A stretch of DNA of 15,827 bases from Coemansia sp. RSA 922 (Eukaryota; Kickxellomycota; Kickxellomycetes; Kickxellales; Kickxellaceae): positions 1-15,827 of the forward strand of contig JANBQS010000533.1 in NCBI GenBank assembly GCA_027577415.1. The letters are read 5' to 3'. The translations under genes and the position numbers were made by a program. The notes under the pieces were generated by a model. The model ran no database searches, was not told the origin of the DNA, and worked only from the letters and a program-made list of their open reading frames with translations. Positions 6,760-12,702 of this stretch are shown here, one piece after another (within the stretch, counting starts at the first letter, position 1; the number at the start of each line of letters is the position of its first letter).

Positions 6760-8232
6760 CTAGTACACGTAGCGGAAATCGGGGTGGTCAGTCTCCAAGT
6801 CCTTCACTTCCTCCTCGGTCATGTTGGAGATGTCGATGGGATGAGAGTCCTTGCGCTTGTTGCGGATATGGATGATATAGGCCGAGATCGAGGCAGTGAC
6901 GATGGCCAAAAGAGCGGCAAACAAGTTCATGCCGTGTCCAAAGAAGTAGCGAGGCTGGTCCTTGTTACGGTAAATAAACGATGTGCAGAGACCGCCGAGG
7001 CCGCCAAGAATAACGTTCATAGCGCCAGCAAATGCGCCACGTGTGGGTCCGCCCACATTGCTCATGAGCCAGCCGGGGCCCATGCCAACATTGCCAAAGG
7101 CGCCAAACGACAGGATGCATAGGGCAAAGATGCGGGCACCATTATTAGTTGTACCCATCAATATCGCCGATGCAATAATGAGCCAAGAGGCGCAGAATAG
7201 AATGCTGCGATAGTGACTACCAAACCACTTTGGGTAATAGCGACTCAGTAGGCAGCCAGCAAACCCGCACAGGCCAGGCAAAGCCTGCATAGCTTGCGAG
7301 GCGCTGGAACTAAATCCCATGTTCTTGACGATAATTGCCGAGAATGTCAGAATAGTGTTGACACCAAAATTGGCCGTAAACAAAACCAGGCCTTGCGTGT
7401 AAATAAGCGGATCGCGTGCGTGGTGTAGCAGCTTGCGATAGGTGACTGGACGCCGACCGCCGTCGACCTGGTCGCGCGCCATGCACTCGTTGATAACTGC
7501 CTTTTCATTACGCGTGAGGATCCAGCTCTTGTCGGGGTAGTCAGCCAGGAATATGAACATGATTAGACCAAAGCCGACAGTAGCCAGACCGTCGACGAAG
7601 AATACCCACTCCCAGGGCTTGAATCGCGGGTTATCCAGCTTGATAATACCCGCAGCGATAGGGCCGCCAATAATGGCGCCTGCAGCGAAAGCCGAGTAGA
7701 ACAAAGCGATACGCGACGTAACCATGCGCCGAGGGTACCACAGCGTAATGAGCATCAGCGCTCCGGGTGTGGCGCCAGACTCGGCAGCACCCAAGAATAG
7801 GCGGCAAAGGATGAGGTCAGTGCGGTTATTGGCAAAGGCCATGCACATGTTAATCGCACCCCACAGAACCGTAATGAGGCTGAGCCAGAACCGCGCGCCA
7901 AACTTGCGAAGGGCCAGGTTGCTCGGCAACATGAATAGCAAGTATGTCGGGTACATGATACAGGCTACGACGTTAAAGTCGCTGCCCTTCATGCCAGTGT
8001 CCTTCTCGAGGCCCGCGACCTTTGTAAGACCGAGGTTGGCGCGGTCCATGCTGTTGAGCACATTGCTGAGGAACAATATAAATAGCAGCGTGGCGTCGAC
8101 TTTACGAAATGCCCACTTGAGTTTCTTGTCGCTCGGGTCAACGGAGTTGTTGGGGTCGAATTCTGCTGGCTTGCTTATGTGGTCCGAGGCATCGCTGCTG
8201 CCGGAATAATCCAGGCGCTCTTCCTTGGACAT
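6760..8232 (-). CDS. MFS transporter, anion:cation symporter (allantoate permease) family
   Basis: This 490-aa carrier has a hydrophilic N-terminus of about 40 residues and about 12 membrane segments. Family signatures are RKVDATLLFILFLSNVLNSMDRANLG across TM1 given in parts: RKVD at the TM1 entry, DRANLG at its exit, then KVAGLEKD. NLALRKFGARFWL follows TM2 and resembles the MFS loop motif. RLFLGAAESGATPG in TM4 and the TSRIALFYSAFAAGAIIGGPIA region also match the Dal5/Tna1/Fen2 group. Known members import allantoate, nicotinate, pantothenate, biotin or cysteine with protons at the plasma membrane, so the substrate cannot be assigned from sequence alone. Promoter signs are a TATAAAT box, a perfect 9-bp dyad just upstream of it, and possible GATA sites at 8516-8521 and 8720-8725 that would suit nitrogen control. 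The gene is convergent with the NmrA-like gene. Confidence 0.93.
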   Translation of the reverse strand: MSKEERLDYSGSSDASDHISKPAEFDPNNSVDPSDKKLKWAFRKVDATLLFILFLSNVLNSMDRANLGLTKVAGLEKDTGMKGSDFNVVACIMYPTYLLFMLPSNLALRKFGARFWLSLITVLWGAINMCMAFANNRTDLILCRLFLGAAESGATPGALMLITLWYPRRMVTSRIALFYSAFAAGAIIGGPIAAGIIKLDNPRFKPWEWVFFVDGLATVGFGLIMFIFLADYPDKSWILTRNEKAVINECMARDQVDGGRRPVTYRKLLHHARDPLIYTQGLVLFTANFGVNTILTFSAIIVKNMGFSSSASQAMQALPGLCGFAGCLLSRYYPKWFGSHYRSILFCASWLIIASAILMGTTNNGARIFALCILSFGAFGNVGMGPGWLMSNVGGPTRGAFAGAMNVILGGLGGLCTSFIYRNKDQPRYFFGHGMNLFAALLAIVTASISAYIIHIRNKRKDSHPIDISNMTEEEVKDLETDHPDFRYVY

Positions 8233-8322
8233 AATTAAATATTATTCTATGAGAAGCGAGGGAGAAAAAAGGGATGTGGTAGAATTGTAACGTTGTTGTG
8301 AAAGATATGGCGGGTGGCTGTC

Positions 8323-8329
8323 ATTTATA
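8323..8329 (-). promoter_or_regulatory. TATA box (TATAAAT) of the MFS gene
   Basis: On the minus strand TATAAAT lies about 91 bp before the MFS ATG (8232). This is similar spacing to the other TATA boxes in the window. Confidence 0.5.
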
Positions 8330-8336
8330 CAACGCT

Positions 8337-8368
8337 GGGAGGCGCCCCTTTTAACATTTGCGCCTCCC
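8337..8368. promoter_or_regulatory. Perfect 9-bp inverted repeat upstream of the MFS TATA box
   Basis: GGGAGGCGC at 8337-8345 and GCGCCTCCC at 8360-8368 are exact reverse complements separated by 14 bp. The pair starts 8 bp upstream (in gene direction) of the MFS TATA box and stands out from AT-rich surroundings. It is a likely binding site for a dimeric or paired transcription factor controlling the permease. As it precedes the TATA box it should not be part of the mRNA, which argues against an RNA hairpin role. Confidence 0.6.
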
Positions 8369-9020
8369 CCTCTTTTTTCTTTCGTGCAAGTGACAAAATA
8401 AGCGCTCATGTTACACCAAATTGGATGACCAAAACGAGCGCATGTCCAACTCGGGGTTACTAGAGTGTAATAATAGTGATCGCCACTAAGAAAAGTATCG
8501 TAGAACACTACAACATTATCTCCTCGTGACGCATAACAGTCCATTTTAGCCAACGTAAATCTCTTACTAGGCTCGGCCGAGCATACATACAATTCATTGG
8601 CTGGAAATGCGGAATCGATTTACATGAAGCGAGAGATCCCATTTCCCACATTCGGCTTAGAAAAAACTAGTATTACGCTTGGGCCGCGTGGTCACTATCA
8701 GAAACTGCGGCCAAAAGAAGATAAGGCAGGCAATGTGGGAGTCAAGGTTGCTGAATGTCCGACGAGATGCCGGAACGCCCAGTATATTTAAAGGAGACAA
8801 CAGCGCAGAAAACAAAAAGATCGAATACTCATTGTAGTAACAGTGCTAAGAGCCGAGTAGCTGGTAGAGGGACCATGGTCTGAGAGCACAAAGAATTCTT
8901 TAGGTTTCTGGGGAGGGGCGTGTGCAAGCCTCACACATGTGGCTGGTATAGATTTTTTTTTTTACATTTGTTAAAACTAATGGCTCGATGTCGATCCTGT
9001 GATTCACACATTCACATATA

Positions 9021-9035
9021 GTCGAGTCGAGTCGA
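9021..9035. repeat. Tandem pentamer GTCGA x3
   Basis: Three exact head-to-tail copies of GTCGA lie about 160 bp upstream of the PAS gene start. This may be a small regulatory cluster or a chance microsatellite. Confidence 0.5.
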
Positions 9036-9193
9036 GAGATTGACAAGTCCCCTTCTGCACACGGAAGAGGAGCGATCAATACTCAACTGCAAAACAATGT
9101 GTGTGGGGTTGGGGAAAAAAGGCGTGATTCTCTTTTTTATCCTCTACTTTTTTCATTGTACACACTTTTTTTTTCTCCTTATTAAATAATTTC

Positions 9194-10321
9194 ATGTCCG
9201 CCAACGAAACAGACGCAGCAGCTATGGCGGCCGCAGCCTCAGCTATAGCAGCGGCGGCAGAGAATGGACACAGACCGACGTTTATAGCCATACACGCACG
9301 AGACGACGATACACAAATCCTATACATATCTTCTGGATGTCGACAGGCGATGGGATACACGCCAGCTTACGTAATATCACGTCGTGCGCGAGACTTTATT
9401 GCCGACCCCTTTGAAGGCGATTACCCACAGGTATTCGGTAGTAAAGTAGACGAGCAAGAAGCCGAAGAGGACGAAGCGAATGCCTATGTAATGTACATGA
9501 ATATTAAGAACTTATGTGGAACCCCCGTTTTGCATCGTATAACGACATTCAAGTGCGATAACTGCGTTTTGGTCATTGGTATGGCCTTCCCCGAGGTACC
9601 GTTCCGCGGAAGGCATGAGCTTGAGGTGCAAATGCTGGATGGTGCTATGAAGAGGTTCAATATTACAAAACAAAACGAGGAAGAAGAGAGCGCTATGCGG
9701 ACAGACGGTGATGCGGCAACTGTTGTCGGGGGGTCGGGACGTCGTGTGCAATTGTATTATGCTCCGAGCCGGCAGGTCAAAGTAGCCCTAGTGCTGGAGA
9801 GTCCCGCGGTGCTGGAGCCGACCGAGTCTGATGCTGATAGGCGGCAGAACGGGCCGCTAATAGTGTTTGTTACTGGGTCGGTTAGCAGACTAATTGACGC
9901 TGATACTTCGGATCTCCTACGGTTCCCATTCCTCAAACTCGTAGCGCCTGAGGACGTCTTGCGAGCCAGCAGGTTCTTTGAGCGACTGGGCGAGTCCCAA
10001 GACGTACTGTTTGAGAGCTTTGCGCTCGTGCAGCGGCCCCACGTCATTGACGGCGACGTGGCTGTGGCTGACGAGGCTAATACTAGGGTGGTCGTTGAGT
10101 GTCTCGGTGCTAGTGTTCAGGACGGTGTGGCGCTACTGTTACGTCGGCTGCGTACTACGCCACCGCCGGGGAGAGATGCGCTGGGAAATTATATAATGAA
10201 TAGGAGGTCTCGCGGTACTCATGACCATGATTGTGAAGACGGGTACTTGTCGCTTAATGAAATGATCTCGTCTGATCCAGGTACTAGTGATGCTCCACCT
10301 GGATGGTCACGCTTGCGCTAA
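9194..10321 (+). CDS. Tandem PAS-domain protein without an output domain
   Basis: This 375-aa protein starts with an Ala-rich stretch (about residues 8-22). PAS-A covers about 28-137 (ILYISSGCRQAMGYTPAYVI, then RARDFIADPFEGDY, the usual helix and 'hinge' features) and carries an acidic insertion near EQEAEEDEA. PAS-B covers about 192-300 (LIVFVTGSVSRLIDAD, then FLKLVAPEDVLRASRFFERL). The region after it is short and basic/acidic. No LOV photo-cysteine motif (NCRFLQ type), GATA zinc finger, kinase or HLH domain is seen, so it is not a White Collar protein in the usual sense. PAS domains bind ligands or partner PAS proteins, so it may be a sensor or adaptor acting through dimerisation. I chose the first ATG after a T-rich tract; there is no clear TATA box near it. 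Domain call is fairly firm; function is unknown. Confidence 0.82.
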   Translation: MSANETDAAAMAAAASAIAAAAENGHRPTFIAIHARDDDTQILYISSGCRQAMGYTPAYVISRRARDFIADPFEGDYPQVFGSKVDEQEAEEDEANAYVMYMNIKNLCGTPVLHRITTFKCDNCVLVIGMAFPEVPFRGRHELEVQMLDGAMKRFNITKQNEEEESAMRTDGDAATVVGGSGRRVQLYYAPSRQVKVALVLESPAVLEPTESDADRRQNGPLIVFVTGSVSRLIDADTSDLLRFPFLKLVAPEDVLRASRFFERLGESQDVLFESFALVQRPHVIDGDVAVADEANTRVVVECLGASVQDGVALLLRRLRTTPPPGRDALGNYIMNRRSRGTHDHDCEDGYLSLNEMISSDPGTSDAPPGWSRLR

Positions 10322-10625
10322 TGGAGAAGGGGGCTAAATTCAAGTAACTTCCCCACAGTTTTTTTATACATGATATTACTATTTCAGCATTAATTTACTC
10401 TCTTTTTTTGGATATAAAAAATATACGCAAACTTAAATACTCGCAAAATTTGTCACATAGTTCCGACTGCTCTGCTAAGCTATTAATCGATCCAAAGTTC
10501 CAAGTCGATAAATATTTTTACGAGTATAAATATCGACAATAAAAAAACATCATATTGCCAAGATCTTTCTCCTCTATTATCCTGTTTCTCCACATAAAAT
10601 TTTTATTATTTCGCCAAAAAAAAAA
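10322..10625 (+). other. Intergenic spacer: PAS 3' end and promoter of the second secreted-peptide gene
   Basis: This is a 304-bp AT-rich spacer. It holds the 3' UTR of the PAS gene, a TATAAATA box (10525-10532) and a perfect 7-bp dyad GTCGATA/TATCGAC (10504-10510 and 10531-10537) that brackets the box. No coding sequence is seen. Confidence 0.6.
10525..10532 (+). promoter_or_regulatory. TATA box (TATAAATA) of the second secreted-peptide gene
   Basis: TATAAATA lies 94 bp before the ATG at 10626, the same octamer as at the first secreted-peptide gene. Its right edge overlaps the TATCGAC arm of a 7-bp inverted repeat whose other arm is at 10504-10510. Confidence 0.6.
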
Positions 10626-10961
10626 ATGGTCAAGGCTATTTCTCTCTTTTTTGTTGTCCTCGTTCTAGCTGTAGCTTCAGTCGACGCTACTCCACAGCCT
10701 GTGCCTACTCCAGCCACAAACGTCAAGACTGGTGTGGAATTATACCAGGGTCTACATCTGCCACCGGGTCTGCGTAGTCGGCGGCGTGCCATGCACCGTC
10801 GTGATGTTCCGTATGGCGGGTATCTGACATTTGGCAATTACCCGGCGCCAACCATTGCACCAAAGGCCGAGCCCTGTAAAGAAGCTATAGTAAAGGAAGG
10901 AGCCAACCGCCCCAAGCCACTACTGGGGTTGATCGACCTGGATTTGGATCTCCATCTCTGA
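10626..10961 (+). CDS. Small secreted precursor with dibasic sites and LxLxLHL tail
   Basis: This 111-aa protein has no recognised family. Residues 1-21 form a signal peptide (core 5-18, cleavage likely after VDA, A21), followed by a Pro/Thr-rich segment (PQPVPTPAT). Basic sites RRR at 52-54 and RR at 58-59 could be cut by a Kex2-like protease, releasing residues 60-111, which start DVPYGGYLTFGNYP. The C-terminus LLGLIDLDLDLHL shares the pattern (D/E)-L-(D/G)-L-(D/G)-L-H-L-stop with the secreted protein at 4600-5034, which also has YGGY after its last basic site. Tail codons differ between the two genes, so the likeness is at protein level. One Cys (C84) remains in the mature part. The ATG follows an A run and a TATAAATA box 94 bp upstream. 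OPI1 starts 153 bp downstream on the same strand. Confidence 0.75.
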   Translation: MVKAISLFFVVLVLAVASVDATPQPVPTPATNVKTGVELYQGLHLPPGLRSRRRAMHRRDVPYGGYLTFGNYPAPTIAPKAEPCKEAIVKEGANRPKPLLGLIDLDLDLHL

Positions 10962-10967
10962 AAGAGA

Positions 10968-10973
10968 CACGTG
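10968..10973. promoter_or_regulatory. E-box CACGTG upstream of OPI1
   Basis: The palindromic CACGTG lies 142 bp before the OPI1 ATG and 6 bp after the preceding stop codon. bHLH factors, including Ino2/Ino4-type activators of lipid genes, bind such cores. A second core, CACGTGAAAG at 11197-11206 in OPI1 exon 1, resembles the yeast inositol/choline element (CATGTGAAAT). Confidence 0.35.
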
Positions 10974-11114
10974 CAAGCCAGAAAAAAAAAAATTTTAAGT
11001 GATCCTTTTTTCTCTTTATTATTTTGCATTTTGAATTATAATTATTTCTATTATTTCTATTATTACCTCCTTATATTTTTCTCAAACTGTTGCTAGAGTG
11101 CTCATAAAAAAAGA

Positions 11115-12696
11115 ATGAGCGATTCTGCAGAGTCAGTTAATAGTAAAGTAAATTACTCTGGGATTACTCCTGGTGACACGGGTGGGGAGGAAAGTGCACG
11201 TGAAAGCACGAGCTTGGCTTCTGCTCGAGTATCAATAGCAGGGCTTGTCAACAACAACGACGATCGTACTACAGCAGCAGAGGCGTTGGGGATATTGCGA
11301 GGTAGCGGAGACGAAGACTCTCAGCGGTTTATCCAACGAGTACAAGCCATACCAATAGTAAACTCTGCAATAGGTATCTATGACAGGTCAAGACAATCGA
11401 GTGCACTACTAAGAGTAAGTTTACAAACAAAACACACACACTTTTTTCTTCTTTTCTCTTGTTACTAATTATTATTATTATTTTTTTATATAGGCTGGTA
11501 CTAGTGTTATAGAGTCTGGAGTACGCAAAATGTGTCAACCTATTACAAAGCGTATTGACGTTGCGCAGCTTGATAGTTTTGCCTGTCGCCAGTTAGACAA
11601 CCTCGGATACGCCGAAGACTCGTCACAACAACCATTATTAGCAAATCTACGCAAGCGCACAAAGGACCAAGCCGAAGAGCCCCCACCACCACCATCAGAC
11701 GACTCTTACGATAACGAAAAAGGAAAAGCCCCAGCAGCAACCGACGGACCCAATACCGATAGTAATCGATGGCGAGTAGGCAACCTAGTAGCGTCAGCAC
11801 GGGACCGAGCAGTGGCATACCGCGAAGACAGTGTTCGACGGCTACGATACTGCCTAGAATGGCTATCCTACGCCACAGCCCTACTACGTCAGCATATCGA
11901 AGACCTGCGACGACTCTTGGCATCACTACAGGAGGCAGCTCGCATGGCTTTTAATCGCCACAGCACACCGCAGATTATGGCTCCCAATGCCGAGCAGCAG
12001 CCGGACGTTCTGGGCCCAGCCGATGCCGCCGAGCGACTGCAAAGAGCCAAGCATGGGATCGTAGGCGCAGTGAGAAAGGCCGTAGCAGTGGTCAGTAACT
12101 ATGCCGGATCAGTGCTGCCCGGAGAGGCAAGGCGCCAGGTACGCGACTTGATACTCAACCTGCCGGGCCGCTGGGCCTCAGTGCACACGGCGCGCAGTGC
12201 CACGGGCAGCTGCTCGCCCAGCGTCGCATCCGACACCACCACGCCAGGGTCACCGCCAGGCCACAGCCGCCATGCGTCTGATGCGTCACCAGCGCATATC
12301 GACGCTAATGTGCGTCGTACGTTGGCGTTTGCTACAGAGTCCTTTCATATGCTGGATAATGTGCGCGCTGTCTTCCAGGGCCTTTACACTAATGCCGAGC
12401 GCTGGATAGGCGCCCCGCCAGTACAAGCACCAGCCGAGAATACTCAGTATCGCGACCCTCCTCCTCCCCTTCCTTCTCAGCCGGCCTTTGCAGAGTCGTC
12501 GGCGTGGCAGAGACCGCGTCGCCGTCTGCCACTTTCTACTCATGCCGAGCCGCTGTTGCCCAGCAGTCAGTCGCTGGCCGACATTGGCGAGCGCATGCGC
12601 CGCATGGACGTCGACTATACGGATGACTATGACGACGCAGTATCATTCAAGCGTAATCGCACACGAGAGCCTACACCCACACACGTTTATAAATAA
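11115..12696 (+). CDS. OPI1: Opi1-family transcriptional repressor of phospholipid synthesis (two exons)
   Basis: Exons 11115-11414 and 11494-12696 join in phase 0 to give 500 aa. Exon 1 ends in the family core (ALGILRG at about 58-63, FIQRVQAIPIVNSAIGIYDRSR at 72-93). Exon 2 continues it (VIESGVRKMCQPI, then LDSFACRQLD at about 127-135). Further Opi1 blocks are a helical segment at 194-242 (LRYCLEWLSYATALLRQHIEDL), residues 285-327 (VRKAVAVVSNYAGSVLP, LILNLPGRW) and 371-406 (ANVRRTLAFATESFHML, VFQGLYTNAERWIG). In yeast, Opi1 is held at the ER by phosphatidic acid and Scs2, and enters the nucleus to repress INO1 and related genes when phosphatidic acid falls. No classical FFAT motif or poly-Gln tract is present; a short basic stretch LRKRTK lies near residue 152. 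Pro-rich and Ser-rich linkers separate the blocks. It is convergent with HIR1, with 2 nt between stops. Confidence 0.9.
11415..11493 (+). other. Spliceosomal intron of OPI1 (79 nt)
   Basis: The intron begins GTAAGT (11415-11420) and ends TATAG (11489-11493). A strict branch site TACTAAT lies at 11463-11469, with its branch A about 25 nt from the 3' end. Splicing joins two halves of the conserved Opi1 core in frame. If retained, the frame adds 17 foreign residues and stops, giving a 117-aa truncated product. Confidence 0.92.
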
Positions 12697-12702
12697 TATT
12701 AT
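12693..12702. terminator. 10-bp palindrome made of the two opposed stop codons of OPI1 and HIR1
   Basis: ATAATATTAT is a perfect palindrome. It includes the OPI1 stop TAA (12694-12696), two bases, and the complement of the HIR1 stop (12699-12701). Flanking TTTATAAA and TATATAAG are also AT-rich. Each mRNA must run into the other gene's coding region, and this core may help 3'-end formation for both. Confidence 0.4.

Larger units (their letters stand above)
8233..9193. other. Divergent promoter region, MFS gene (-) / PAS gene (+)
   Basis: No supported gene lies in these 961 bases. Open frames at 8242-8592 (-), 8597-8791 (+) and 9076-9360 (-) lack family features, and the first covers the MFS TATA box and dyad. 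Visible items are the MFS TATA box and dyad (8323-8368), GATA-type hexamers at 8516-8521 and 8720-8725, an AT box TATATTTAAA at 8783-8792 too far (about 400 bp) from the PAS start to be assigned, and GTCGA repeats at 9021-9035. A T-rich tract precedes the PAS start codon. Confidence 0.6.

Noticed and set aside
8242..8592. 116-codon minus-strand ORF upstream of the MFS gene
   Set aside because: It covers the MFS TATA box and the 9-bp dyad, lacks domains, and would leave no room for a promoter.
8800..8900. Possible small RNA gene after the AT box at 8783-8792
   Set aside because: No C/D or H/ACA snoRNA boxes, snRNA signatures or stable foldback could be identified by eye.
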